A stretch of DNA of 64,000 nucleotides from Ktedonospora formicarum (lineage in GTDB: Bacteria > Chloroflexota > Ktedonobacteria > Ktedonobacterales > Ktedonobacteraceae), in NCBI RefSeq assembly GCF_016587355.1, contig NZ_BNJF01000006.1, positions 248,001-312,000 on the forward strand, read 5' to 3'. Position 1 is the first letter of the stretch; each line of letters opens with the position of its first letter. Position numbers and translations under genes: made by a program. This document shows positions 45,151-54,937 of this stretch, piece by piece. A model generated the notes under the pieces. It searched no databases and was not told the origin of the DNA. It was given only the letters and a program-made list of their open reading frames with translations.

Positions 45151-47718
45151 ATGCCTGATAGAAAAGCACAATCGTACTTCCCTAATACATTACTCAAACA
45201 GGCCCGTTTGGAAAGAGGATTATCCCAAAAACAGCTTGCAGATATGATAGAGGCTCCCCAAACGTTTATGGTCAGTCGCTGGGAAAATGGCGTAACAATT
45301 CCTGGACCTGTTTATCGAGGACGATTATGTGAGCTCTTCGGGAAAAGTTGTCAAGATTTAGGACTACCAGAACTGCCATCACTTGCTCATCCCTACGATC
45401 CTCAGCTCTCTCTCTTCGATCCTTCCATTCCACTGCATATATCCGCTATGCGTAAATTAATAGGGAGAGATGACCTCTCTCATCAGATAAAAAAGCGACT
45501 CATACAAGAGCATTGCCCATTTCTCGCTCTTCACGGTTTACCGGGTGCGGGCAAAACTGCTCTCAGTGTGTCCATTGCCTGTGATGAAGAGATACAACAG
45601 CATTTCGCCGATGGTATCTTATGGATCGGGCTTGGACAAAAGCCTCAGGTGTTTACCCATTTGAGTCGCCTGGGACTTCTTCTCAAACTGCACGAAAAAG
45701 AAAGAGCATCCTTGCGAACCCATACCGAATGGCTTCAAGCATTACGCCAGTTGATTGGGCAGCGACGTATGCTTATTGTGATAGATGACGTATGGAATCT
45801 AGAAGATGCCGCCTCATATATGATTGGTGGTCCCTATTGCAGTTATCTCCTGACTACGCGTCTGCCAGAGGTAGCAGTCCGTTTTGCAGAAACGCATGTC
45901 TGGCACATCCCTGAACTCAGTCAAGAAGAAGGGGAGGAACTCCTTCATTCCTACATGCCAACGCTGATAGAACAAGAAACTCCTTTTATCGCTCAGTTAG
46001 TCCAGGCAGTTGGGGGCTTACCACTCGCACTTTCACTCATTGGGTCCTATTTGCTGACTCAAACCTATCATCAGCGTCGTAGTCGAGTCCAGATGATATT
46101 GACCCAATTACAGCAGGCAGAGAGCCGATTCTCATTAGAGCATCCACAAACAGCCCTGATACAAGACCCGCGTCTTCCTATAGATAAACCGCTGAGCATA
46201 TATTCCGTCATTCATTTAAGTGAGACTCTCCTCGATGCCTCCTCACGTCGTGCCCTTGCAGCTCTTTCTCTGCTTCCAGCCAAACCAGATACCTTTGCAG
46301 AAGAAACAGCACTATTTGTTACAAATAGCACTCTTGAGACGCTCGATCATCTTGTAGCAAGCGGCCTGCTAGAAGTGGTTGAAGGCGAACGCTATCAATT
46401 GCATCAAATTGTCTCTGACTATGCAAACCTGTATCTTAAGGAACCGGAAGCAAAAAAACGTATCGCGACCTATTTCTGTCAAGCAATTCAAGCCCATCAG
46501 AATGATCATGCGTGGATTGAGCAAGAAATGTCGACCATGCTCAGAGCATTACAGATAGCATTCACACAAGAGTTAAGTGATGCCATTGTGCAAGGAATCT
46601 TTTCCCTTACTCAGTCTTTATTTTTTCAGGGGCTGTATGAGCTAGCACAAAACCTTCTCAATGACGTAGCATTCCAGATCCGCCAGACTCAGCAGACCCT
46701 TTGGATCACGCAACTACTCGAACAACAAGGGAAGAATGCTATCTCCTTAGGTCAGTACAAGGTAGCCGAACAGGTATGGCAGGAGGGCTTATGCCTGGCT
46801 GAGGGACTACAGCATACATTCTTAACCTCTACCTTACTGTATCAATTAGGTGAATTGTGTTATAAGCAAGGCCATTATGCCTCCTCAGAACAGTATTTAA
46901 AACGCAATCTAGAACTCGCCTATCAGACAGGGACTCCACAAGAGATCAGTCGTACTCTCTATAGTCTCGGAGCTGTTACTTATCAAAGAGGTGAATATGC
47001 TGCTGCACAGGCATATCTTCATGAGGGACTTACTTTTGCTCAACAGACAAGTGATGCAAGAACAATTACATTTTTGATCAATATTGGAGCAGTTGAAGCA
47101 GACCAGAGCCATTTTGAGGAGGCAGATGAAGCCTGGCAAAAGGCGCTTGCATACGCTCGTAATCTCGGTGACCGCAGGAGTATATGTGTTATCTTAGTCA
47201 ATCTTGGTACCTTGTCAGCAGAACTGAGAAAATATGCACAGGCACAGGCCTATTTACAGGAAGGGCTGGAACTGGCACGGCGTATACAACACCGTGAGCA
47301 AATGTGCAATGTGCTGCTCGGCCTTGGCGAATTGGCGCTACAACAAAATACGCTTCCCGAGGGCGAAGCGTATATACAAGAAGGGCTGTTGTTAGCTCAG
47401 CAAATAGGAAATCCATGGTTTGTTTGCAATCTTCGCCAAGCAATGGGGGAGCTGTATTTAAAACGGCAGGAGCCGCAGGCTGCTCTCAGCATTTTTTCGC
47501 AAGCGCTGAAAGAAGCACCTGATGGATCGCGAAAAGAAACAGCGAAAATCTACTTTGGACTGGCTCGCGCATATGCGCTCCTTTCAAAGCCCCAGCAAGC
47601 CCGTGAATATGCGTGTAACAGCCTGCAATGCTTTACTGATATCGGCTATTATCGCGCAAACGAAGTTCAGCTCTGGCTTGATCGATTTATCCAGGAAGAT
47701 GGATCACCGCAGCCCTGA
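45151..47718 (+). CDS. XRE-NB-ARC-TPR transcriptional regulator (STAND ATPase) of the RiPP island
   Basis: 855 residues. Residues 12-75 are an XRE HTH (LLKQARLERGLSQKQLADMI, VSRWENGV). About 105-390 is the NB-ARC ATPase: P-loop LHGLPGAGKTALSV, Walker B RMLIVIDDVWN, SYLLTTRLPEVA and GGLPLALSLIG. About 560-850 are tetratricopeptide repeats (LLYQLGELCYKQGHYASSEQ and following). This architecture resembles AfsR-like activators that oligomerise on signal binding. It lies between the precursor 1 unit and the YcaO1 unit and is a candidate for binding the GCTAG-GACGTT box. Confidence 0.9.
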   Translation: MPDRKAQSYFPNTLLKQARLERGLSQKQLADMIEAPQTFMVSRWENGVTIPGPVYRGRLCELFGKSCQDLGLPELPSLAHPYDPQLSLFDPSIPLHISAMRKLIGRDDLSHQIKKRLIQEHCPFLALHGLPGAGKTALSVSIACDEEIQQHFADGILWIGLGQKPQVFTHLSRLGLLLKLHEKERASLRTHTEWLQALRQLIGQRRMLIVIDDVWNLEDAASYMIGGPYCSYLLTTRLPEVAVRFAETHVWHIPELSQEEGEELLHSYMPTLIEQETPFIAQLVQAVGGLPLALSLIGSYLLTQTYHQRRSRVQMILTQLQQAESRFSLEHPQTALIQDPRLPIDKPLSIYSVIHLSETLLDASSRRALAALSLLPAKPDTFAEETALFVTNSTLETLDHLVASGLLEVVEGERYQLHQIVSDYANLYLKEPEAKKRIATYFCQAIQAHQNDHAWIEQEMSTMLRALQIAFTQELSDAIVQGIFSLTQSLFFQGLYELAQNLLNDVAFQIRQTQQTLWITQLLEQQGKNAISLGQYKVAEQVWQEGLCLAEGLQHTFLTSTLLYQLGELCYKQGHYASSEQYLKRNLELAYQTGTPQEISRTLYSLGAVTYQRGEYAAAQAYLHEGLTFAQQTSDARTITFLINIGAVEADQSHFEEADEAWQKALAYARNLGDRRSICVILVNLGTLSAELRKYAQAQAYLQEGLELARRIQHREQMCNVLLGLGELALQQNTLPEGEAYIQEGLLLAQQIGNPWFVCNLRQAMGELYLKRQEPQAALSIFSQALKEAPDGSRKETAKIYFGLARAYALLSKPQQAREYACNSLQCFTDIGYYRANEVQLWLDRFIQEDGSPQP

Positions 47719-48070
47719 CACGGTATTGCAGAACAGCAGCTCGAATACGGTCAGTGCTATCACCAAGCAGCAAACGTTCCAAGGCGTGATGAGCCGGGTC
47801 ATAGTGATAAATACCGGGTAGGATCGCGCGCCCCAGGCCCGTGAGACCAGTACATTTCTGCAGGATACAATTCCATTACCAGAAGCGGTCCCTCGGCCAT
47901 AGAGGGCATCTGGCAATGTTGTTTTGGACATATTCCATGTAAGAGAGATTCGCCGATTCAGCTGGAAATGCATCAAGTGGTTGCCTGAACCTGGCAAAAA
48001 CAGCCTCCGCATAGTCACGGCAGATATCTTTCTCATGAGAAAGCATAGAGACCTCTTCTTCTTGCATCAA
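47704..48070 (-). pseudogene. Remnant of a second SagB-type dehydrogenase gene
   Basis: Starts with the same residues as the intact gene at 51225-52901 (MLSHEKDICRDYAEAVFARF), then jumps over about 70 residues by internal deletion and resumes as RRISLTWNM, DALYGRGTASGNG and PGIYHYDPAHHALER-like pieces in shifted frames before stopping. It follows YcaO1 exactly as the intact copy follows YcaO2, so an ancestral YcaO-SagB pair was duplicated and one SagB decayed. Confidence 0.85.
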
Positions 48071-50067
48071 CTGAATGGATGGGGATCACGATTGTAGTGT
48101 GCTGGATCAAAGTCCCTCTCCACATAGCCCGCGACACGCGGAGCCGTCCTCAAGCGAGGGAGATCAAGAACACGAACATTCATCCCTCCAAAGTCGATTG
48201 GAAGCAGACCCGGCACAATGACTTTACACACTTTCAAACCGGCTCGTTCGTGTTCGGAGCCGGGTATGTTGACCGCGATGACATCCAGACCCATGGAAAG
48301 CATGCTGTGAATGCAGTAAAGCAGATCATCTCGAAGATCAAGCGTTTGTGGACAGTGCTCAAGGAGCTCAGTCGCATACTCCTCAAAAGAACGAATCTGA
48401 GGATTCTGAGAAAGAAAGTGCGTCTTTGGAGCTGACTCAGGAAGACCATGGACCAGTCCGTGATCCATAACTGATATCACTTTCCGATAATCAAGAGCCA
48501 GTGCTTGCATCTTCTCAAGATGATCATCCACATGCACATTGTCAATCCAGTAACCAGCCTCCGCCAGTGCAGCAAGAACCGCCTTTGCGGGATTGAGGCT
48601 TGCGCCACCTCCGATACTCACGGCTATTTTCGAATGCTCGGAAGAGAACGTGCGTAAGGATGCAATCGCGGTGACGGAAGGAATGGTTCGATCAAACCTG
48701 GTGTCAAGGAGATGAACATCGTAGCCGCTTTTTTCAAAGCGATCCAGAAAATGCAGAATCTGGCGATCGTTGCATTGCCAAAGATTCACGCGGCGAGGGG
48801 ACGTTTTGGTATACCAGCTCAAGAGGAGTCCATCTCGCTCCATCAGCTCGAATAAACCGAACAAGAGTGCTTCCTCGACTGACCCTCCAATGGCACAACC
48901 GCTTGAGTTTGTGCCTACAAATTTGGGTTCATTGCGTCTGGTGGGAGTGACGAGTTGCTCAGGCACGAGTAGAGGTTGCGCCTTGCGGAAGGAATAGCCC
49001 CAGACCCAATGGATGGGGACGTTGCTATCAAATGCCGTAAAATGGTTGGTGTTGGCTTGATAAAATGCTGGCTGATAGAGACCCGTCTCTGCAGGATGTA
49101 AAGCAGGAGCATTGAGATTATTGTAACTCTCAAATAGAGTTGTTTGTTCGCTTCTCGTTCGGGTCCAGGAATAGCGCTCTAATCCTTCCAGGATGCCAGT
49201 CTGTAAGCTATATTTTCTCCCATGACTTCCCCAATGAGTCTTGTAAGAGGGTGAATGTGTGTGCTGGACAGCAAAGCGACCGAGTATAGGAGCGTCAATC
49301 GTGTGATCCTCAGCAAGATGATACTTGGTACCAAGGACCCCGCAGATGGGATTAATATACGCAGCTTCAGGCAAATGATAGCTTGATGCTTTCATAGGAT
49401 GATAATTTGTAACGCTCTGTTTGGGACGTGATGAGAGATGAAGCAACTGGCCTTGCGGGATGCTCGCGGGATCCTCTGCGCAAACAGGACACAGCGAGTC
49501 TGGAATAAGTGGATATTTCGCAAGGGTCGATGAGCCCAGTTCAAGGGCATACAGTTGCGTGTCTCTGTGCTCAGCAATGGGTTTCGAGAACACAGATGCC
49601 GTGATTTGCCAGATGAGTTCCAGGGTAAATGGAGTCAGGCAGGGACTGCGTCCAGTGGCAAGCATACGCTGGGCAGTGGTCAGGCTACTCAGTGCGTCGC
49701 CTTGCTCCAACATCAGGGAGGCTTGATTCAAGCTCCAGCGTTGTTCTAAACACAGGGGACAGGGACCGCCGAGAGAAGGCCGATAGAGAGGGCCAAAAAG
49801 AAGGCGTGCATGATCGAGTCGAATGGGAAAAACCATATCATAGTTGTGCCATCTGCTGGTAGATGCTCGCTGGTCGCCACTTTTCGAGAGATCGAGTATG
49901 GCAAGATCTATCAGGGCAAAGTTCCCTTGGGGCTGTAACAGTTGCTGCCGGTTTGTTGCAATGTGCTCTCTCAAATATTGCTCAATGCGAGAGAGGGTTG
50001 TATTGAATGGAAGCGAACTGAGGCTCGTCTCTATGATAATGGATTTCTGCTGAGTCAGGTATGGCAT
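48067..50067 (-). CDS. YcaO-domain azoline-forming cyclodehydratase subunit (copy 1)
   Basis: 666 residues, SagD-like. YcaO enzymes use ATP to cyclise Cys/Ser/Thr of a precursor into azolines. Two Cys pairs in the N-terminal half (GPCPLCLEQRW and SLCPVCAED) suit a structural zinc. The YcaO core has SLQTGILEGLERYS, the ATP-binding TNSSGCAIGGSVEEALLFGL and LMERDGLLLSWY with conserved Glu residues. The C-terminus is DPHPFS, an incomplete version of the usual Pro-rich end. ATG 50067 has TAGGAG upstream. It lies 125 bp after precursor 2 on the same transcript (P2). Confidence 0.9.
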   Translation of the reverse strand: MPYLTQQKSIIIETSLSSLPFNTTLSRIEQYLREHIATNRQQLLQPQGNFALIDLAILDLSKSGDQRASTSRWHNYDMVFPIRLDHARLLFGPLYRPSLGGPCPLCLEQRWSLNQASLMLEQGDALSSLTTAQRMLATGRSPCLTPFTLELIWQITASVFSKPIAEHRDTQLYALELGSSTLAKYPLIPDSLCPVCAEDPASIPQGQLLHLSSRPKQSVTNYHPMKASSYHLPEAAYINPICGVLGTKYHLAEDHTIDAPILGRFAVQHTHSPSYKTHWGSHGRKYSLQTGILEGLERYSWTRTRSEQTTLFESYNNLNAPALHPAETGLYQPAFYQANTNHFTAFDSNVPIHWVWGYSFRKAQPLLVPEQLVTPTRRNEPKFVGTNSSGCAIGGSVEEALLFGLFELMERDGLLLSWYTKTSPRRVNLWQCNDRQILHFLDRFEKSGYDVHLLDTRFDRTIPSVTAIASLRTFSSEHSKIAVSIGGGASLNPAKAVLAALAEAGYWIDNVHVDDHLEKMQALALDYRKVISVMDHGLVHGLPESAPKTHFLSQNPQIRSFEEYATELLEHCPQTLDLRDDLLYCIHSMLSMGLDVIAVNIPGSEHERAGLKVCKVIVPGLLPIDFGGMNVRVLDLPRLRTAPRVAGYVERDFDPAHYNRDPHPFS

Positions 50068-50099
50068 ACTGTAGGCTCCTATATATATACCAATGTAGC

Positions 50100-50142
50100 A
50101 GAGGTGCCCCCGAGATGAAGATCCATCTCTAAAAGCACCTCT
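50100..50142 (-). promoter_or_regulatory. Stem-loop between precursor 2 and YcaO1
   Basis: AGAGGTGC (50100-50107) pairs with GCACCTCT (50135-50142), with an inner stem GAGATG/CATCTC. No T-run follows, so it looks like a partial attenuator or mRNA stabiliser that keeps precursor message above enzyme message. Confidence 0.5.
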
Positions 50143-50191
50143 TCTACAAAGACTCGAAAGCATCAATAGAGCAAGTGGCTCACAGATTTAC

Positions 50192-50377
50192 CTAGTGTTG
50201 GCTCGTGCACATATCACAGCATCCCTCACAACCACCACCATCCGTGGGCACCGTAAATGCCAGGCGTGTCTCCAGTTCTTCGATCTCAAATTCCAGGTCA
50301 TTGAGATCATCTTCCAGGAAGCTCTTTTTGGCATCTTCTAACGGCTGCGCAAATGGTAACTTCTTGTCTTCATTCAT
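50192..50377 (-). CDS. RiPP precursor peptide 2
   Basis: 61 residues. The leader is nearly identical to precursor 1 (differences are mainly conservative, e.g. Glu/Asp). After VPTDGG the core is GCEGCCDMCTSQH with four Cys, one Thr and one Ser. CTAAGGAGAACAATTGCC-type binding sequence precedes ATG 50377. It is the first gene of the P2 transcript with YcaO1 and the decayed SagB. Since the local SagB is broken, oxidation to azoles would require the SagB at 51225-52901. Confidence 0.88.
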   Translation of the reverse strand: MNEDKKLPFAQPLEDAKKSFLEDDLNDLEFEIEELETRLAFTVPTDGGGCEGCCDMCTSQH

Positions 50378-50487
50378 GGCAATTGTTCTCCTTACTAACT
50401 AATTTTTGTGGGGAGAGCAAAGATGTATCAGCAGCACTGCTTGCAAGAAAATGCATCATGCTCAACAACTCTTATCCCACTAGGGCA

Positions 50488-50550
50488 AGTATAAAAGACT
50501 CCTTCGTTGTTGAAAACGTCTTTGGAGGCTAGCCCATTAAAACAGCCCCA
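50488..50550 (-). promoter_or_regulatory. Promoter P2 of the precursor 2 operon
   Basis: Minus strand: TGGGGCTG, then GGGCTAGCCTCC (about 50524-50535) and AGACGTTTTC, about 21 bp before TATACT (50488-50493). Same order and spacing as P1, P3 and P4. The leader to the precursor ATG is about 105 nt, like P1. The stretch 50378-50487 is this leader. Confidence 0.65.
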
Positions 50551-50641
50551 ATGGCAAATTCGCTGCTCTCCTCAACTGTTATTGAGAACTTAGACAAATA
50601 TGGAGGAGGCTAAAGTGACCATTAAGAGCAATTTGCGTCGA

Positions 50642-51164
50642 TTATCCCCCTTCCACACACGAGAGCTTTCCATACCCAATTCGCATTTTATTGTGCCGAA
50701 AAGTCTGTTCAATTTGCCAACGAAGTGCATATGCGAACACCAACTGCCACTCCTGCTCCAGAGTTATCGCAAGCCCATTAGTCACCAGATGCCAGGGATC
50801 ATGCCCCTTGCCAGAACGTGCCACGACAAGACACAATGGTCATACATATCATAGATGCCTCATTGGCGCAATATTGAGTCTGTAAGGGGGTAATGCTAGA
50901 GAGCGGGTATCCCAGATCAAGCGATGCTCCTGAGCTCGCTTGCCTCGAATGTGTTGCCAGATTTTGTGTTCTTGCCCAGCGCCATAAGGGGTCAAGCAAG
51001 GTCTTCAATCGGATCGCAACCGCCTCTGAAGCGATGGCAATCTCTTGAGAGGCGGCAGCTTTGGTGTCATACTGTCTTAACAAAGGGACCTCCTGAGAGA
51101 GACTGCGTTTAACCACAAACGCAGTCTCTCTCAGGAGGTCCCTCTTTGCCTCTTTCTCCCTCAA
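50642..51164 (-). pseudogene. IS4-family transposase C-terminal remnant
   Basis: Pieces read DPLWRWARTQNLATHSRQA, PWHLVTNGLAITLEQEW and AYALRWQIEQTFRHNKMRIG, the last being the YREK-like region with the catalytic Glu. Frames are broken. It separates the P2 promoter from the end of the SagB gene. Confidence 0.6.
51085..51142. repeat. Perfect 26-bp hairpin with 6-nt loop
   Basis: Arms 51085-51110 and 51117-51142 are exact complements (GGGACCTCCTGAGAGAGACT and onward), loop AACCAC. It lies at the edge of the IS4 remnant, about 80 bp downstream of the SagB stop. Longer than any normal terminator, and without a T-run; it looks like an inverted duplication at an IS junction, though it could also block transcription. 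Confidence 0.75.
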
Positions 51165-51224
51165 AATTCGGGATGAGCCATGTTCTGTCCTGGCTCAAGA
51201 CGTACCAATGGTTTCAATACCACT

Positions 51225-52901
51225 CTAGTAGAGGAAGCGGGCGTCAAAACGAGCTGTATGGAAACGTTCAGGGCCAGCCAGGAGAAAAAGCAGCGAATGT
51301 GCACCTTGTGTGAGGTGCAACACCTCATTCATTGCAAGATGATCAAAACCGAGCACTGCACCACAGCCCAGTTGTAATGTCGTGGCAGCCACATAGGTAC
51401 TTTGGGCGACGAGACCAGCCTCTACATTCAGCAATCGATAACCTCGATTACCATACACCTCTAGCATCTGATAGAGGTCTCCTATAATAGCGATGACAAC
51501 TGCAATTTCCTTCATATTGTAATTGTGGAGAGAATAATTTTGTTGAAGGAAGGCTGTGTAGTCCCCTTTACGCACCATCAGCAGGCCATGGCGTCGCCAA
51601 TCATAATGATAGATACCAGGTTCTATCCCCTCTACATGATTGATGAACACCATAAGCTGCGTAAAATAAGGCGTGCCGTCAGTACTTTTGAGGTCTGTTG
51701 CATATCCACGTGCAATGGCTGCAAAAAACAAGAGCGTTGCGAGCTCAGAACGAGAAAGTGGTCTCTGGTTTGAAAAATGCCCAAAACTAGAGCGACGCTG
51801 CTGCATAACCTCGCCAATACTACGATCCAGGCTCTCCAGAGCAGGTGAGGGCAAGGGCACAAACTCACTGTGCTCTTCTCCCATCACTGTCTCGTACGTG
51901 AGTGTTTCGGACGGACGTGGTCGTGGCTCATGTGTCAAAAGCGTTGCACGATGAACAGTTTCCATATAGGGAAAGCGCTTCACTACTTTTGAACGCTGCC
52001 AACTTTGGGGTGTGATCAGTGGCATGTGACCTTCTGATACGCATTCCTTCTGATATGCGTCCTTCGATGCTCTCTTTGCTGTTGAGGATGGAGAAACCTG
52101 TGAATGGAGTGCTATTGGGACAACCGCGAAAACACTCTCAACATATGTCTCCAAACCAAGCAGGTGGTTTAGCTCTTCATCTTGAAACCAGAGAAGCGTC
52201 TGAAGACCTGCCTGCATGCTCAAGCCAATCATGTGTAAAGACGCGATCAGTGCGCCTATGTCCTGATTTACGACGTGATAGCCAAAATTGCGGTACTTGA
52301 AAACATTTTTCCAGAAGTTCACTGTGATCAGAAGAAATTGATTCGTGTTTAACGCTGCCGGGTGGTGGAAAACGGCAGCTCGAATACGGTCAGTGCTATC
52401 ACCAAGTCGCAAACGTTCCAGAGCGTGATGAGCCGGGTCGTAGTGATAGATGCCGGGTAGGACCGAAGCCCCAGGCCCGTGAGACCAGTATATTTCTGCA
52501 GGATACAATCCACCACCAGAAGCGGTCCCTCGGCCATAGAGGGCATCTGGAAATGTTGTTGTGGCCATATTCCATGTAAGAGAGATACGCCGATTCAGCA
52601 AACCATGCGCAAAGAGAAAAAGCGTAGATAATTCATTGAATGAAAGTGTTTTTCCCTCCCCTCTTTGCTGTGTTATCCCAGGGACAATGCGTGCGACAGT
52701 ATGTGTATCTGTACGCTTTTCGATGGGCAAGGGGAAACGTGTGACGTGTTGATAGAGCTTAAAATGGGAGGGTTGGTCCTGCCAATCAGGTTCAAATGGA
52801 AATACATCAAGTGGTTGCCTGAACCTGGCAAACACCGCCTCCGCATAGTCACGGCAGATATCTTTCTCATGAGAAAGCATAGAGACCTCTTCTTCTTGCA
52901 T
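51225..52901 (-). CDS. SagB-type FMN dehydrogenase (azoline oxidase)
   Basis: 558 residues. SagB-type nitroreductase-fold enzymes oxidise thiazolines/oxazolines to azoles with FMN. Two nitroreductase-like halves are visible: the first around TLSFNELSTLFLFAHGL and YGRGTASGGGLYPAEIYW, the second around RRSSFGHFSNQRPLSRSELA and a tail AATTLQLGCGAVLGFDHLAMNE, so this is the double-domain form. The start overlaps the YcaO2 stop (TGATG), hence translational coupling. It is the only intact SagB in the window. Confidence 0.88.
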   Translation of the reverse strand: MQEEEVSMLSHEKDICRDYAEAVFARFRQPLDVFPFEPDWQDQPSHFKLYQHVTRFPLPIEKRTDTHTVARIVPGITQQRGEGKTLSFNELSTLFLFAHGLLNRRISLTWNMATTTFPDALYGRGTASGGGLYPAEIYWSHGPGASVLPGIYHYDPAHHALERLRLGDSTDRIRAAVFHHPAALNTNQFLLITVNFWKNVFKYRNFGYHVVNQDIGALIASLHMIGLSMQAGLQTLLWFQDEELNHLLGLETYVESVFAVVPIALHSQVSPSSTAKRASKDAYQKECVSEGHMPLITPQSWQRSKVVKRFPYMETVHRATLLTHEPRPRPSETLTYETVMGEEHSEFVPLPSPALESLDRSIGEVMQQRRSSFGHFSNQRPLSRSELATLLFFAAIARGYATDLKSTDGTPYFTQLMVFINHVEGIEPGIYHYDWRRHGLLMVRKGDYTAFLQQNYSLHNYNMKEIAVVIAIIGDLYQMLEVYGNRGYRLLNVEAGLVAQSTYVAATTLQLGCGAVLGFDHLAMNEVLHLTQGAHSLLFLLAGPERFHTARFDARFLY

Positions 52902-54898
52902 CAACTAAATGGATGGGGATCACGATTGTAGTGTGCTGGATCAAAGTCTCTCTCCACATAGCCCGCGACACGCGGAGCCGTCCTTAAGCGAGGGAGATCA
53001 AGAACACGAACATTCATCCCTCCAAAGTCGATTGGAAGCAGACCTGGCACAATGGCTTTACACACCTTTAACCCGGCTCGTTCGTGCTCGGAGCCGGGTA
53101 TGTTGACCGCGATGACATCCAGACCCATGGAAAGCACGCTGTGAATGCAGTAAAGCAAATCATCTCGAAGATCAAGCGTGTGTGGGCAGTGCGCAAGCAG
53201 CTCAGTCGAATACTCCTCAAAAGAACGAATCTGAGGATTCTGAGAAAGAAAGTGCGTCTTGGGAGCTGACTCAGGAAGACCATAGGCCAGTCCGTGATCC
53301 ACAACTGACATCACTTTCCGATAATCAAGAGCCAGTGCTTGCATCTTCTCAAGATGATCATCCACATGCACATTGTCAATCCAGTAACCAGCTTCCGCCA
53401 GTGCAGCAAGAACCGCCTTTGCGGGATTGAGGCTTGCGCCACCTCCGATACTCACCGCTATTTTCAAGTGCTCGGAAGAGCATGTGCGTAAGGATGCAAT
53501 CGCGGTGACGGAAGGAATGGTTCGATCAAACCTGGTGTCAAGAAGATGAACATCGTAGCCGCTTTTTTCAAAGCGATCCAGAAAATGCAGAATCTGGCGA
53601 TCGTGGCATTGCCAAAGATTTACGCGGCGAGGAGCCGTTTTGGTATACCAGCTCAAGAGGAGTCCATCTCGCTCCATCAGCTCGAATAAGCCGAACAAGA
53701 GTGCCTCCTCGACTGACCCTCCAATGGCACACCCGCTTGAGTTTGTGCCCACAAATTTGGGTTCATTGCGTCTGGCGGAAAAAATGAGTTGCTCAGGCAC
53801 GAGTAGAGGTTGTGCCTTGCGGAAGGAATAGCCCCAGACCCAATGGATGGGGACGTTGCTATCAAATGCCGTAAAATGGTCGGCGTTGGCTTGATAAAAT
53901 GCTGGCTGATAGAGACCCGTCTCTGCAGGATGTAAAGCAGGAGCATTGAGATTATTGTAACTCTCAAATACGGCTGTTTCTTCTTCTCCTCTTCGTTGGA
54001 CGCAGGAATAGCGCTCCAGCCCTTCTAACATGCCAGTCTGTAAGCTATATTTTCCCCCATGACCTCCCCAATGAACCTTGAAAGAGGAGGAATGAGTGTG
54101 CTGGACAGCAAACCGCCCCAGAACGGGGGTGTCAATCGTGTGATCGTCATCCAGATAATACTCGGTACCAAGGACCCCGCAGATGGGATTAATATACGCA
54201 GCTTCAGGCAAATGATAGCTTGATGCTTTCATGGGATGATAATTAGTAACGCTCTGTTTGGGACGTGATGAGAGATGAAGCAACTGGCCTTGCGGGATGC
54301 TCGCAGGATCCTCTGCGCAAACAGGACACAGCGAGTCGGCAATGAGTGGATATTTCGCAAGGGTAGACGATCCCAGTTCAAGGGCATACAGGTGAGTGTC
54401 TCTGTGTTCAGCAATGGGTCTCATGAACACAGATGCCGTGATTTGCCAGATGAGTTCCAGGGTAAATGGAGTCAGGCAGGGACTGCGTCCAGTAGCAAGC
54501 ATACGCTGGGCAGTGGTCAGGCTCCCATCGCCTTGCTCCAACATCAGGGAGGCTTGATTCAAGCTCCAGCGTTGCTCTAAACACAGGGGACAGGGACCGC
54601 CGAGAGAAGGCCGATAGAGAGGGCCAAAAAGAAGGCGTGCATGATCGAGTCGAATGGGATACACCATATCATAGGTCTGCCATCTGCTGGTAGATGCTCG
54701 CTGGTCGCCATTTTTCGACAAGTCAAGTATGGAGAGATCGAACATAAGTGTTTGCCCTTTGGGCAGCAAAAGTTGCTGACGATAGGCTGCGATTTGTTCT
54801 GTCAGATACCGCTCGATGAGAGAGAGCGTTTCATTAAACGAGGGTATACTCAGACTTGCCTCTATAGCAATGTCTTTCTGCTGCATTACGTACGACAC
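52901..54898 (-). CDS. YcaO-domain azoline-forming cyclodehydratase subunit (copy 2)
   Basis: 665 residues, closely related to copy 1 over its whole length; the most visible differences are near the N-terminus and around residues 290-310. Both Cys pairs and the ATP-binding region (TNSSGCAIGGSVEEAL) are intact. The start is GTG 54898, with AAAGGAG upstream; alignment with copy 1 (whose ATG falls at the same residue) supports it over the internal ATG. It lies 40 bp after the ThiF-like gene and overlaps SagB. Confidence 0.9.
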   Translation of the reverse strand: MSYVMQQKDIAIEASLSIPSFNETLSLIERYLTEQIAAYRQQLLLPKGQTLMFDLSILDLSKNGDQRASTSRWQTYDMVYPIRLDHARLLFGPLYRPSLGGPCPLCLEQRWSLNQASLMLEQGDGSLTTAQRMLATGRSPCLTPFTLELIWQITASVFMRPIAEHRDTHLYALELGSSTLAKYPLIADSLCPVCAEDPASIPQGQLLHLSSRPKQSVTNYHPMKASSYHLPEAAYINPICGVLGTEYYLDDDHTIDTPVLGRFAVQHTHSSSFKVHWGGHGGKYSLQTGMLEGLERYSCVQRRGEEETAVFESYNNLNAPALHPAETGLYQPAFYQANADHFTAFDSNVPIHWVWGYSFRKAQPLLVPEQLIFSARRNEPKFVGTNSSGCAIGGSVEEALLFGLFELMERDGLLLSWYTKTAPRRVNLWQCHDRQILHFLDRFEKSGYDVHLLDTRFDRTIPSVTAIASLRTCSSEHLKIAVSIGGGASLNPAKAVLAALAEAGYWIDNVHVDDHLEKMQALALDYRKVMSVVDHGLAYGLPESAPKTHFLSQNPQIRSFEEYSTELLAHCPHTLDLRDDLLYCIHSVLSMGLDVIAVNIPGSEHERAGLKVCKAIVPGLLPIDFGGMNVRVLDLPRLRTAPRVAGYVERDFDPAHYNRDPHPFS

Positions 54899-54937
54899 TG
54901 TAAACTCCTTTTTATCATCCAGCCTGGTGTATTTACG

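Noticed and set aside
41867..50377. Calling the product a classic thiopeptide
   Set aside because: The cores lack the two Ser needed for the central pyridine, and no cyclase is visible; only an azole-containing peptide is supported.
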